DNA of 64,000 bases from Rhizophagus clarus. Lineage: Eukaryota; Glomeromycota; Glomeromycetes; Glomerales; Glomeraceae. The translations under genes and the position numbers were made by a program. Location of the stretch: positions 558,001-622,000 of the forward strand of contig BLAL01000208.1 of the NCBI GenBank assembly GCA_015698045.1, given 5' to 3'. Of this stretch, positions 23,975-37,500 are shown in pieces. The notes under the pieces are model-generated. The model was not told the DNA's origin, did not search any database, and saw only the letters and a list, made by a program, of their open reading frames with translations. The first letter of the stretch is position 1. The number at the start of each line of letters is the position of its first letter.

Positions 23975-26269
23975 AAATTATTTGTATTTATAACTTTCCT
24001 TCAATATTGTAGGTTATTTATGTAATTCAAATAGAAATATAAGTAATTTTAAGAAATTTCTTTTTTGTATTTATCTATATTTATTTATTTATTTATATTA
24101 ATAAAAGTAAGATATCTTTTAAAATAAATTATATAAATGTGTGAGATCGTGCGCAATTTATATAGCTCGAGGTCTTCTAGTAGTAAGTTCGTTTAATCAC
24201 CCGTATTTTCTTATTAATTTATTACGAATCGTACACTTGCTATAGTAAAGTCATGCATTTAATGTTACTTGCGTTACTAAATTCACATATTAATAAAGAG
24301 TTTTTCTACAAATATACCAAGTCTCTCACCTCCCCTTCTTAATTGTAAGACGGCGTTGACGGCGTTTTAAAAGTTTAATATCTTTGCTATTCTATTTAAT
24401 TTATTGTATTTTATTTTTTACCTTTAGCACTCAACTTTTACACATAGTTCAGATGAGCGGGAGCGAACAAATGGCATGATAAGAAGTCTACATTTTTAAC
24501 TGCACGTTAGTGAATTGATCTTTATTTTAGTAAGTTTTTATTATTGCAGTATTTACAATAATTTCTAAGTTATATTTGGTAGAAGTTATACAATTCATAA
24601 ATTTAACGAGAAAAAAAATAATAATTGGGATTATTATTTAAAATCATATCTTTAAAAAAGCGAAATAATGAAATTTATTATTTAACTCCGTCTCTTTAAA
24701 TTATTATTATAAATTTATCTTATTTTAATCAAATTACCAAATATGAAATATAAAAGTGTGCTATCGTGTACTATCTCTTTGCACCAATAATTTGACAAAC
24801 ATTCTACTAAACAAACCAAATCTGATCTGGTATTAAAAAACATGATCATATCATTAGAATCAAAGTATACTCTATCTTATGAAACCAAAATAGAAACTTG
24901 CTTACCGATAACTGCTATAATATAATATTTCTTCTTTTTTTTTTGTAATATTTACAACACATAAGTTTCGATTAATATGTACGAGATAACAAGAATGTAT
25001 GAATTACATTTAAATTACCGATATCGTTCAGTTTAAAGCGTCGCATGTTTGACAAATAGAGGTTAAATTGAAAAAAAAAAGAGAATGAGATTTTTTTTCA
25101 TCATACCATCAATAACATCTAATATTTAAATTATCGGTTTCACCGTAGTTATTGTCATAAGTAACTTTACCACATTCTGAAAATAATAAAATAATTTAAC
25201 TGAATAGATAAAAGATAATAATTAGGAACCAAAATTGTTACAGAATATTTACTATTCTTATAATAAAAACATTACAATTACGAAATATTTATATCAATTT
25301 CTATTTATGAGCTTACAATTAGAAAAAGCTATTCATGATCATCGGAAATTTTGTAACAAGAGTGGTGGCACAATTTCTAAATCAGCTGATAATGGATATA
25401 TCCAGAATATTGTTGTGTTGTTTAGCATTTTGTTTTATAGTAAATAATGCTGAATGCATATTGTTTATTGCCATAATAATTAACTTTAACCGAATATTTC
25501 AAAAACATTTCATCATATTGTCATATTGTTGATATCAGTGTTTCAAAAATGATTTGCTATCACGTGACAATAATAATATCGACTTATCCGACTACAATTT
25601 ATAATATAATCCGGAGCGAAAATTTAATTCATGAACTAATTGTATTTATTGATATTATCTCTCTGTTACGTGTTCACTTTATTTCGACGATGTGAACCAT
25701 TCATTTTGTATTACGACATGTGTTCTTTCGTTTTTAATTATGGACTTTTTTATTTAAAAATATCATTGTGCGAGGTGAAGGTACTAGAAACATTTTAAAA
25801 ATGATTATTATTTAGTATGGAAAAAATTTAGAAAATATATATCCTGAAAGTTTTCTAAAGGTAATGAAAAAGTCTTCACAATCGAATATTTAATTGAAAT
25901 ATCAACATTGGGATATTTTTAAGAAATATGGAATTGGAAGTTGACTCGCAAGCTAAAAATGAGTCTAAGCTTATTGATATAGTTTAATATAGTTTTAACT
26001 ATTTTTATATGAAATTATAAGTTTGACCAAAATTTGGATTTCCCCCTTTTTTACTGACCGTCTCCCAATTTTTTAATAATAATTTTCAGTTGTCAAATAA
26101 ATATAAATGTATTATATGTTTGTTATGAATATTTTGTAAAATAATTTTGTTTGAAAATGTTTATAAACAACCAAAATCAATCGATTACTTTAAGAACTCA
26201 TAACTTATTACGATAATAGGATATTTATTAAATTTTTATCAAACGAATTTTATATGGCGTCACGTTGTT

Positions 26270-26410
26270 TAGCCGGCGTTATGGGTCTTTTATCGACAGT
26301 ATATATACTCGGCCAGCATTAAGAGAATTAACCATGTGACATAAGAAAAAAACAAAAAAAACGTGGACACGTGATTTACGTGGCAGCGATAAGAGACCGT
26401 GCCGGATGTA
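26270..26410. repeat. Small inverted-repeat (MITE-like) element, copy 1
   Basis: The left arm 26272-26295 (gccggcgttatgggtctttt then atcg) pairs imperfectly with the right arm 26387-26406 (cgataagagaccgtgccgg). The interior carries a core (gcattaagagaattaacc then atgtgacata, 26316-26343) that recurs at 26753-26779 and, more loosely, at 31134-31170. No coding capacity. A non-autonomous DNA transposon is the likeliest origin; no target-site duplication was resolved. Confidence 0.45.
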
Positions 26411-26608
26411 ATGCTATTAAGACCATTCTCGTCGTACTAGCACTATCAGAGAAATATGTGATAATATATTAAGTGTCTCGCCGTTTATACATGCACTGAT
26501 GCACATTGTGAAAACACTCTCGTCTCGTTTGCTGTCCCTCACAAAATTGACGAGAATCCGATATTATGCGTTGAGAGTACATTTTAACGATCTTGCATAC
26601 AGCGGTAA

Positions 26609-26982
26609 GTAGGGTTTAGAACCGGTTGCGATAAAATTGGTTTAAACCCGGCTATCGTTTAAATCCGAATATTAATTTCTGATTAATTTATTTTAATTAG
26701 CAATACGAACTCACAACTCCGTTAAAGCGGGGTAGATTTGGCCGGAATTACGGCATTAAGAAATTACGTATGTGACATATAACAGGTGACATATGGGTTT
26801 TTACTTACCGAAAAAATTCAAAGTCTTTAGGATACTTGATGAAAGAGGGCGTGATGCTGGTGACAAATATTTTTACGATGATCACGTGAATATACCCGCT
26901 TTAACGTCCCACAACTGTCTATAGTATCTAAACGATAACCGGTTTTAAACCGATAATCGGATCCTAAGTTCTAACCTCTAGC
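26609..26982. repeat. Inverted-repeat (MITE-like) element, about 370 bp
   Basis: The ends are imperfect inverted repeats: 26610-26665 (tagggtttagaacc..., ggtttaaacccggctatcg) against 26926-26981 (cgataaccggttttaaacc...gttctaacctcta). Pairing continues inward: ccgttaaagcgggg at 26719-26732 against tacccgctttaacg at 26893-26906. The interior shares the core of the 26270-26410 element. There is no open frame of note, so this looks like a non-autonomous DNA element. A TA at the outer edge could be its target duplication, but that is not firm. Confidence 0.55.
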
Positions 26983-27363
26983 CCGATTCTGAGAATATGT
27001 TTATGGTGTTATCACGAGTCACAGAAACAATTGGGAATACATTATTAACTTAAATTTTTTGTGTAAAACAGAAACCGATTCTTATTCTACAATAAAAAAA
27101 ATAGTCGGGTTGCAGAGCCGATTATTTAAATCAAAATCCATTCCGATATTTGGATTTAGAATTGTCGATCACTCTACCATACTAAATTTATGCGTATGTT
27201 TCCTTTCGTATGTGGCGATGAAATCCAAAATAGTACAAGTCAAAACTTTATTGGTTCGCACCAAATCTATTAACGGTTAGATCGTCGATTATGTTATAAA
27301 TTTCTTTTAAACCGAGTGAAACCTTATTTGTTTATCCTATCCACTTTTTAAATTTTAATTATT

Positions 27364-30363
27364 ATGTCAAAAAAATTTTTTGTGTATTTTATATTTATAT
27401 GGAGCCTAATTCAATTAGTTGAAGTGAATTGTCGAATAACATCACGGAGATTTGATCATACTGCTACAATTTTTAATAATAACTTATATATTTTAGGTGG
27501 TCGTGGTCATAATTATGCTGATATTGTTGGAAAAGATTTCTTTTATTTTGACATTTCTGTAGCATTGAATACTGAAAAGCTTTTATGGCATCAAGTATCA
27601 AGCATTAATAATGTTCCATCACATTCTGGGGCAACTCTTGTTAAAGGAGGTGCAAATAATAATACATTAATTTTATATGTACCAGAGCATGCTCAGTTCA
27701 GTTTATCGAGTCCTGATATTAATTTTGTTTATACATTTAGTTCACAAAATAATTCAAATAATGCGTGGAATATTCCGAAAATTGTGGGGAATAATTCAAT
27801 TATAGAGAAATTTTCAGTTAATATTGTCAGAAATAAATTTTTGACGGGAATTATTGATTATCGTAGAAAAATATATTTATGGGGAGGAATTAAACGGTAC
27901 GAATTTGATTCCGACATGTACATTTTAGATACAATAAACTTTAGTTTGGAAAAAAGAAATGCACCAAATCTAGCGAATCCTAATGTACCAACTTTAAGAA
28001 TCCATTATGGTGCCACTTTATTACCTAACAATAAAATTATTTATATTGGTAAGAAAACAATTCTTTTTTTTCTTTTTTAATCTAATTTAAAATATTATTA
28101 TTTGTTATTATTCTTCTTTTAGGTGGGTATGATGGTAAAAATTATTTAACGTTGGAGCAGGTAAATTAAATTATTAAATCGTTGACCAATTTTATTATCC
28201 AAATCCTTTCTTTCAAGATTAATCATAAATTTACGTACAATTTTGTTAATTAGGTTTATATTTATGATACAACGAGTAATGATTGGCATAGAAAAGTAAG
28301 TTATATTTAACACATTTTTATCGAATTGATAATTGCGATAAATTTTTTTTAATAACCAAGTTAAATTTTAGATAACTACCGGAACAATACCTTCTAATAG
28401 AGGAAAGTTTTCTGCCGTTCTTGGTATGATTATTATTATTATTAAAAATAATTGAATTTAAATTTGAATAATGATATCATTATAATTTATTATTTTCTTA
28501 AAAAGGATTAGATGGTCAAAAAATAATAATCTTTGGAGGTTCTAATAATTCTAATCTTAAAGCTAATGAATCACTTTATATATTAAATTTAACAAATTTT
28601 GAATGGTATATTCCAAGAATTTCTGGAAGAATTCCGAAAAATAGATATTATCATAAAGCAAACGTTATCAATAATTATATGATCATATCATTCGGTAAGC
28701 ATTAATGAAATATTTTAATTTTAACAGAAAAATTACAATTAAAAATTTTTTTTTTTTTTTTTAATAGGACGTGGTTATAACCAATCAATTGAAAGCGATA
28801 TTTTATTACTTGATATAAGTAATAACGAGGAATATGTATGGAAATGGCTTGAGCCTATAGACTCATTAACAAATTCATTAACAGATTCATTATTAGATCA
28901 ATTTATCCTCACGAAAAGTATATTTATTATCATTTTCATATTTATAACTTCTATAGTTTACTTAAACAAGAAAAGGAATAGTAAATTTAATTGGCTTGAA
29001 GCAGCGATTTCCAATAATTACATTAAATATTATGAATATAAACATTTTAAAAATATACACAGAGTTGGTACCGGATATTTTGGAGAAGTTTTTCGTGCAA
29101 ATTATAAAGATTCAGAACAATATTTAGCTTTAAAAATTTTTTTTAACCTTGACATCGCCGCCATTAAAGATTTCATCCATGAGGTACCTTTTTTTTTTTT
29201 TTTTAAAAAAAAAAAACATTATAACCTTTTTTAATTTTTTTTTTTTTTTAAATCAAAATTTTTATTTGTGGTTTTAGCTTAAACTTTTACGCGAAGTTGA
29301 TTTTCATAATAATGTTATTCGTTTTCATGGAATTACGATTTCTGAATCAGGTATGTTTATAATATAAAATAATGAGACATTATAATTTATTAATAATTTA
29401 ATTTATTAATACAATAATGACTTAGTAGAAAACCAAAGAGGTAATAAATTTATATTAGTATTAGAATACGCAGATGGTGGTTCACTTAGAAATTATTTGA
29501 ATGAGAATTTTGATACACTTACTTGGGATCACAAATGCAATCTCGCTCATCAATTGGCTTGTGCCGTTTCTTGTTTACATGATGAAAATATATTACATTG
29601 TGATTTGGTAATTTTATACTTTTATTTTTTATAATTTTTAATCTTATTAAAATATTAATTTAAATATATTTCATTTAAAGCATTCTGGTAATATATTGGT
29701 TCATCAAAATTCCATTAAATTGGCCGACTTTGGACTGTCAAAAAGGATTGGGGATGCGACAAACCATCGATCAAAATTATATGGAATAATTCCATATATT
29801 GATCCAAAAATATTTGATTCTATACAAGTGTATAAATTAGATAAAAAGAGCGATGTATATAGCGTTGGCGTTTTGTTATGGGAAATATCGAGTGGTAAAC
29901 CACCCTTCTATACTCAACGTGAAGCAGATTGTTTGCCAATAAATATCTTAAAAGGTCTTCGTGAAACCCCTATTTTGGATCCAAATATTCCTTCCGTTTA
30001 TGTTGAACTTTATACTGGTAATTATTATATTATTTTATTTTTATTTAGTTGACGCTTTAATTAATTATCTTCATTAATTTTAACGAGAGTTGTCATTATT
30101 ATTATTTAGCGTGTTGGGATGGAGAACCTAACAACCGCCCAACTATAAAACAAGTAACATCACAACTTAAAACAATGTTATCCGAAACAATAGTGAATTT
30201 AAATGATAAAGATCATAATTGTCCAGAAGAAAATTTAAATCAATTATCAAAAGAAAATCAATTACTTAGTCCTGATAATAATGACAAAAAAGCAGTATCG
30301 GATTTTTCAGGGTTTAATGATATGACGAACGAACTAAAAAAAATTTTTGATAAAACCAATTAA
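27364..30363 (+). CDS. Receptor-like kinase with Kelch ectodomain
   Basis: Ten exons: 27364-28048, 28123-28160, 28254-28295, 28372-28423, 28506-28694, 28768-29183, 29278-29350, 29426-29607, 29681-30017, 30110-30363; about 755 residues. Residues 1-23 form a signal peptide ([19 protein letters not shown]). Roughly five Kelch blades follow ([37 protein letters not shown]). One hydrophobic segment at about 386-401 ([16 protein letters not shown]) is followed by NKKR, a stop-transfer signal. The kinase domain has a Gly loop [10 protein letters not shown] (435-444), Lys458 in ALKIFF, Glu480, a catalytic loop HCDLHSGNIL with Asp558, DFG at 575-577 and a closing [11 protein letters not shown]. The HRD Arg is Cys, a substitution I recall as common in Rhizophagus TKL-like kinases, so activity is still likely. 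The topology implies a surface receptor with an outside beta-propeller and an inside kinase. The ligand is unknown. Confidence 0.85.
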
Positions 30364-31133
30364 TAATAAATTACCTTTTAGGATTGCAAAACCAGGTTGT
30401 AATCTTTGTAGTTATTGGCTTAGGAGGAAGTAAAATATTAAAGGGTGGGGGGACACAATATTTTAATATTTTCCAATAACTGGACTATGCTATTATTATA
30501 TAGTAATGGTGCAAATATATTAATCGGCATGATCCTAATAGACTGAACAATAACCGCTGTAATTATAACTTACAGGTCAAAGACACTCTCTGAAATTTAC
30601 TAGATGTAAAGTGTAAACTGTGAATTTTTATATTAAAAGACAAACTGACATAACTAAAATAAAATAAATAAAATTACGATCAATTATTATAATAGTATCG
30701 TGAAGTATAATTGTCATTTTATTTTTTATAAATTAATTTTCAAAAAAATTATTGATTAAGGAGGTAGCATATTCGTATTTCCCAGGGAAATTTTATTTAT
30801 TTAATTATGATATATAATTTTGTAGATAAAAATCAAATGAAAATGTAAGCTATAACATATATTTATGGTCGATCCGGTGTTTTTGGTCGAATATAATAAT
30901 AAATTCGCATGATAATTAATATCAACGGAACGTTGAGAAAATTACGTGATGAGTATATTTTTGAAGTTAATTTTGCGTACCGATCTTATTAAAAACTCTC
31001 GCGTACAGTTAGTAAAAAATTTTAACGTCTCCTGACCCTGTTATTATGGATTCATTATTATTTGTTTTAAATTTTCATGAAAAATAGCATTTCGTGGCAC
31101 CTTATCCATTTTATCCTCGTTAAGTTGTTTCCT

Positions 31134-31170
31134 GCATTATAAGTGGGTTTAAAATTTACCACGTGACGAA
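31134..31170. repeat. Diverged copy of the MITE-like core
   Basis: The order gcatta(t)aag, then aaaatttacc, then acgtgac resembles the cores at 26316-26343 and 26753-26779. Flanking arms could not be defined, so this is a fragment or a distant relative. Confidence 0.3.
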
Positions 31171-31408
31171 TAAAAAAAATAACGAATAGGATTTCATACA
31201 CCGAAAAAACAGAACCTCGGTTTTTTTTAATGTTGATCCATTCACAAATAACGTGATTAATGTATAAAGTACTGTAGATCGTCTCAACATTTGAATGGGC
31301 ACTTCTTTCTCGCTAAAATGATTATCGGTAAAAGATTATTATTTATCTTACAAGATACGTCGTGTCATTGTTGTTTGCTTATTATTTTGAGATACAATGA
31401 TACAAATC

Positions 31409-31432
31409 ACATAGCCACATAGCCACATAGCC
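31409..31432. repeat. Short tandem repeat, three 8-bp units
   Basis: Three perfect copies of acatagcc. It is a small microsatellite-like tract with no evident role. Confidence 0.6.
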
Positions 31433-31527
31433 ACGTAACTTTTTCCAGATTCTATTCTATTACTGTTTTGGTTTTTTTTTGGCTTTTTTTTATAAAAAAA
31501 AAAAAAAAACTTTATTTAAAAAAAACA

Positions 31528-31539
31528 TATATAAAAGGG
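31528..31539 (+). promoter_or_regulatory. TATA box of sacsin gene D
   Basis: TATATAAAAGGG starts 51 bp before the ATG at 31579 and is followed by a short leader. It is the clearest core-promoter match in the window, because its G-rich 3' edge stands out from the A/T background. It implies a very short 5' untranslated region. Confidence 0.55.
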
Positions 31540-31578
31540 ACACTAGATTTGGTAACTTTATAATTTTTAACGTTAAAA

Positions 31579-34500
31579 ATGGAAGGAGAAGAATTTAATC
31601 CAACTGAACCTTATACTCGTCGTTTACGTAAAATTCTTGAAGAATATCCTGATGGTTCACAAATTCTACGCGAAATTCTTCAAAATTCGGATGATGCAAA
31701 AAGTACTGAACAAATTTTCATTTTGGATCATAATACATATCCATCAAGTAATTTATTTAAACCGCATTTGAATAATTGTCAAAGAAATCTTGATAGATAT
31801 CAAGGTCCTGCACTTTTAGCAAAAAATAATTCATTATTTGAAGAAAGAGATTTTAAATCTTTGCTGAGTTTGGCTTTTAGTGAAAAACAAGATCAATTTG
31901 ATAAAATTGGAGGTAAATTTTATTTATATACATAAATTTATTTGTTTTACGCAACGATTACAAATTCTAATAATTTTCTGTATTTCAATGTAAATAAATT
32001 TAGTAATGGGAGTAGGATTTAATTCAGTTTATCATATAACTGATTCTCCTTCATTTATTACTGATGATAAATACGTCATTCTTGATCCACACAAATGGTG
32101 TTATAATGGTGGTGTCAAATTCAACTTTGTCAAACATGAATTGGCTGAAAAATATCAGGATCAATTTGCTCCATTCAAAAGAATCCCGTGTGATGTTCCA
32201 TTCGATGAACTGTTCAAAGAACCGTTCAAAGGCACTATCTTTCGTTATCCTCTTCGCGATACTGCTGAATCAGATATTTCTGATAAGATTTATAAACCGG
32301 ATGATATCTTGGATATGTTTCATAAATTTTATGAAAATGAGAGCATAAATTGTTTATTGTTTTTGAAATATATTGAAAATATCTCTTTTTATGAATTAGA
32401 AAAAGGTGCTGCTGAACCTAAATTACTTTACAAAATTCAATTAGAGAACGCTGATGAAGTACGCCAAGAACGCCGTTTTATAGTTGAAAAAATTATACCA
32501 ATGATGAATTTGTTAAATTCACGTAGTCTTGGTAAAAACAATCAACTAGAAGCAGCTTATGTTGCATCTTTCAATCGTCAAAAAGGAGATTCTAGAGAAA
32601 CTAATTCAAAATGGTTAATTTTGAATTACCTCGATGATTTATTCGAAACTGAAACATATTTTCGCAATAATTTTGGTAAAAATATAAGAGACTACAAATT
32701 TATTCCTAATGTTGGGTTAGCGGCTCCTTTAAGTGATTTAAACGTTACTGGAAGATTATTTTGTTTTTTGCCTCTCCCTATCTCAATGCCTTTTCCAATT
32801 TCCGTGCATGGATATTTTGCGGTAGGAGATATTGTTAATATTATGTGAATGTTATTCTTATAATCGTATATCGGATATTGAAATATTTTTATTAACTTGC
32901 TTAATAGGTTAACACCAATCGACGTTCTTTATGGTCGGCTGCAGATAATGAAGACTTGGTAATTAATTAATTTTCACAATTATTTTATTATACATAAATA
33001 CTAAAAAAAGAACTTTGAAATTTAGGCTACTGATGCATTGGCGCATCTTAAGGTTAGATGGAATCTATATTTATTTGAAAAAGTCTTACCCAAGGCTTGG
33101 GTAAAATTCCTCTGTGAGCTCCCATCTAACAATATCCAATCAGGTGATTTGCACAATTTCTGGCCGATAGTTATAGATGGTTCATCAGGCAGCATAAGTA
33201 ACTTTTGCAAGGATCTTTTACAAAATGTTACAAATTATCTTAGCCTCGAAGATCGTGTATTCGAAGGCCCATCATCAAGCACCATTGGTGAAATTAGTGG
33301 AATATCAGCAGATTCATATAATGCGCCCTCTCTTAATGATTCCGGATTTCACTGGCTTTCACTTTTTAATGGCTATTTGGAAGATGAGAAATCATTAAGT
33401 TTTGATTTACCTAAAATAATTGGGAAAATAGGATTTCCCGTAATATCAACTTCTTACCATATCATAAGTGTCTTAAAAAATTCTAAACACAAGGATTCTC
33501 TTAGGTTTTATTCTCCTGTCGTTATTCGCACTTATTTAAAGCACAACTTTAGTAGATGGGAAGGGAATTTACCAAGAAAAGAAATCTTACAATTATTCGA
33601 CTACATATTAAAAGATCAAAATTTCAATGAATTGGAAGGTTTTAGAATGGTTCCACTTGCGAATAATGAACTTGGCACTATAACATTGTCCAGCGATTCT
33701 AATGTATATTATATTGGTCCGGAAAGTGACACTACAGACCATAAAAATGATGAACATAATGTCTTCAAAAATCAATTGGACAAATTTATCGATAAATCGA
33801 TTGAATTTGGATTGTATAAACGTTTGTATGATAATGCGAAGGATGGATGGACTCTAAATATCAAAATTTTAAATGAGTCCGTTGTCGCTGATATGATTAG
33901 ATACTCATTGAACTATTCGACAAACTCTGAAGAAATACCTATTACAGGTAATCTTGAATGGATTTATCAATTATGGAATAATTTAAAATACAGAAATTGG
34001 AATTTGGCAGAGTTTGAAGAAATACATTTAATCCCAACAAGCAGCTCTACTATTAGAAAATTAAAAACATCCAGAAAAATTTTTTCGAATAGGGCAAGCG
34101 AAAATTTTTCTACTAGTACCTTAATTCCTATTTTCAAAAAGTTTAATGCTGTTTTTGTGGACGACCAATTTACAAAAATTTCTGAATGGGATAAGTTAGT
34201 ATTACTATATTATAATCTCTTCATATCAGATATTGTTTCTAAAAAAACTAATTATTTTCATTTCTTTTTAATAGAACATCTCCCTATATTATTAAACTCA
34301 ATGACATTATAGCAGTTCTGGCTTCTTTCCGAGCTGATACTTCGTATCCAGAGAATTTGAATCAAAGTTTGCAAATTTATGAAGCATCAGCGCTTATTGA
34401 ACATTTATCTAATTATTTGCGAATTACTAATAAAGATCATCTTACGCAAGAACATATTGAAGTTATCAAGCATCTTCCAATCTTTGATCGAGTGGATCAT

Positions 34501-37500
34501 ACTACAGCAATTTCATTATTACCAGAAAATAAAAATTGGCATCTCCTCCCTCAGAGTATAGAGAATTCATATGGTAAAATTATTTACCCCAGTGATAAGG
34601 GTGGATTTTTGAGCACAGAATCGCGAGATTTAGGTGACATATTAGAAAACATTATAAAAATTCCTCGACTAACTGTAAATGATTATTGGAGAAATTATGT
34701 AATACCATTTCTTGAAATGCAATCATCAGAAGATATAGATGTAGTAATTGACAAGCTTTTTGATCAACTAACAAGTATAATGGATGTTGGCTTGAAGGAT
34801 ATTCTCGGTAGAAAGTCTTTTGTATCTGCTGGTACATTTAAAATGTCTCAACAACGACAAAAACCTGATAACTTAATATTAGCTAAACCAATAGACCTTT
34901 TTGATCCAGAAAAAAAGTTAGTTAATTTATTTTTTGAAGATGAACAAGTCTTTCCCGCTGGCAATTATGGCATTCCTCAAGATTCTTTGCCTAATAAGTT
35001 TCTTTCAAATTTGAGATCGTTGGGAATTAAATCTATTCTTTCTCCAAATGATGTAATTTCTCGGATCGACACTATTATAGGCCGAAGACAAACCTCTAAT
35101 ATTCCTGAAGAATTAATTCGTAATAAAGCATTAAAACTCTTCAAATATCTTGATGAAAATTGGGATAAATTAATTACTGATGATACACAAACTCGGGAAA
35201 ATCGTGGTCCAAGTAATATACTTTTAAAAGCAATTCTAGAAAAAGAATGGATACCAACCGTTGATACATCTGATAATAAAGTCTTTTCGAGCCTCAGAAA
35301 GTGTCGTAGTCAAAAAGATAAAGATTTAATCTGTCTGGTCGTTCCGATAGTTGAATATGAGGTTAAAAATAAAAAACTTTTAAAACGATTGGGGTGGAAT
35401 ACATATCCTCCTGTTGGGATGATTATAGAACAACTAGGACTTTGTTTTAAAGGCGTTAAAAACAGGCAACCACCTAAAAATTTGGTAGATATTTGTAAAG
35501 CGGTCTACAAATGTATGAACGAAATTTTTGAAGCGAACAATAATAAATCTAAAGAAGATTTTAATTATATGAAAAATTATTTGAAAGATAAGCCATGGAT
35601 CTTATCGTTACGCGAAGAACGATTTTATCCGGCTGATAAAGTTATCCTTAAACTTCCAAATAAATTTCAGAATAATGAATCTTTGATTGTTGTGCTTCCG
35701 GATGACTATTTTTGTTACAAGCGCTTATTTGAAGCTATGGGAGTTCGAAATGAAATTGGAATTAAAGATTTTATTTTAATTATTAATAACATGGTTAAAG
35801 GGAATAAAGACAAAATTTTACCTCAAAACGAAATAAACAATGTTATTCAAATTCTTGAACAAATCGCAAATATACGAAAGAGTAATAGTGAGGAAAATAA
35901 TCCGATAGAATTAGATGGGTTGTTAGTACCAAGTAATAAGAATACGCTCGCTGGCTTACACGAAATATATTTTGACGATATGGAAGATAGACTTAGTGAT
36001 AAGGAGAAAAGTAAATATATGATTGCTCATCGTCTCGTAATTCCTGATATTGCTAAAGAGTTGGATATTCAAACTCTGACGGGAAAACTATGCGGTAATT
36101 ATAATTATAGATATCATATTACAGATTCTGGACATTTCATTGATGTATATTTTCAATAGGTAATAAATATAACGAAGATATAAACTGGGACACATATGAA
36201 CAAGATGAAAAATTGACCACCAGAATTAAGAATATCATCAAGGTAACTATTTAGATTTTAACGTCTATTTAATTCATACAGATTTGATCTGATTTGTTAT
36301 ATACTTCTTTTGATATAATTAGGATTATAAGATAACCTCATTATTTAAAGAATTTCTTCAAGTAAGTAATTAATTTTATAAGATCATTCAAAAGAATTTA
36401 CATTCATCACGATACTTTTATGCGAATATAGAATGCGGACGATGCTAAAGCCACTCATTTTTTAGTAGTGGTAGATGAAAGGAAAGCATATCGGAATAGT
36501 GAACAAAAAAAATATTTATTGTCAGAAGAAATGGAGGATTGGCAAGGACCAGCAATATGGATATATAATGATGCAGAATTTTCTCCTGAAGATTTTGAAG
36601 CTTTAATCAAACTTGGAATAGGGGGAAAAGCTCATGATGACACTAAAATTGGAAGATTTGGAATAGGATTTAATTGTGCTTTTCATGTTACAGATTTACC
36701 TAGCTTCGTGAGTGGAAGATACATTGCATTTTTAGATCCAAATGCAAGATTTCTTCCCGCGCAAGGATATCCTCCTAAAAGACCAAGAGGTACTCGAATT
36801 GATTTTATTGATAGGGAATTTGGGAAATGTTTTCAGGATCAATGTTATCCTTATGAAGCAATATTCGATTTTATTAAGAAGAATTTTCCCAATAAATATG
36901 GAGAAACAGAGAGTTGTAGTTTTTCGAATGAGTTCAAGGGAACATTGTTTAGACTTCCACTTAGGACTCATGAATTGGCAAAAAAAAGTGAAATTTCAGA
37001 TCAAGTTATTGAAATCAGAAAAACCTTGTCGCTATTTAACGATGCCCAAAATAATAAAGAAAAGCTCTTTTTAAGGAACATAGAATCATGTAGTCTATAC
37101 CATATGAAACAACAAGATCCTCAACTGGTATGGAAAACGCAAATCAATATATCAGATGCATATCGCAAAATTCGTAAAAGTGTTATCGATAAAGCCCAAA
37201 TATACCAAATGGGTGTTGAAATTTTGAATAATATGGATAAATCAAGGTTATCAGAGATATGGATTTTGTGTACAGGAGGACATGATAAAATTACGCCGAA
37301 ACTTGAGAAATTTTCAAAGAAAGAAAAACTCAAGGTAAGCAAGCGTAAAGAGTATGCGTTCATTTTATTTAATTTTATGATAATTTTATTCGTTCTATTA
37401 AGCCAAGAGGCGGGGTTGCTATCTTGCTTGCTCAATCTAATAACAAGTCATTGGATGAATTAGAGGCTGAACCGGTAAGTATATGTTCTTTTTTTTTTAT

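Larger units (their letters stand above)
23975..27363. other. Long intergenic region with inverted-repeat elements
   Basis: No supported gene. The first 2.2 kb is plain A/T-rich DNA. From about 26250 the base composition shifts toward G/C, and two inverted-repeat elements are visible (26270-26410 and 26609-26982). Short open frames at 25235-25447, 25335-25532 and 27059-27280 have no recognisable domain and are probably chance. Confidence 0.5.
30364..31578. other. Spacer between the Kelch kinase gene and sacsin gene D
   Basis: No gene seen. It contains a third, degenerate copy of the inverted-repeat core (31134-31170, with cacgtgacg), a short tandem repeat at 31409-31432, and the promoter of gene D at its right end. 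Confidence 0.5.

Noticed and set aside
27059-27280. Open frame of 73 residues before the Kelch kinase gene
   Set aside because: It is in repeat-like DNA with inverted motifs and has no domain; it does not join the kinase gene in frame through any evident splice site.
21558-27363. tRNA, rRNA or CRISPR-like structures in the spacers
   Set aside because: I looked for cloverleaf-like G/C-rich segments and regular direct repeats; none was convincing in any spacer.
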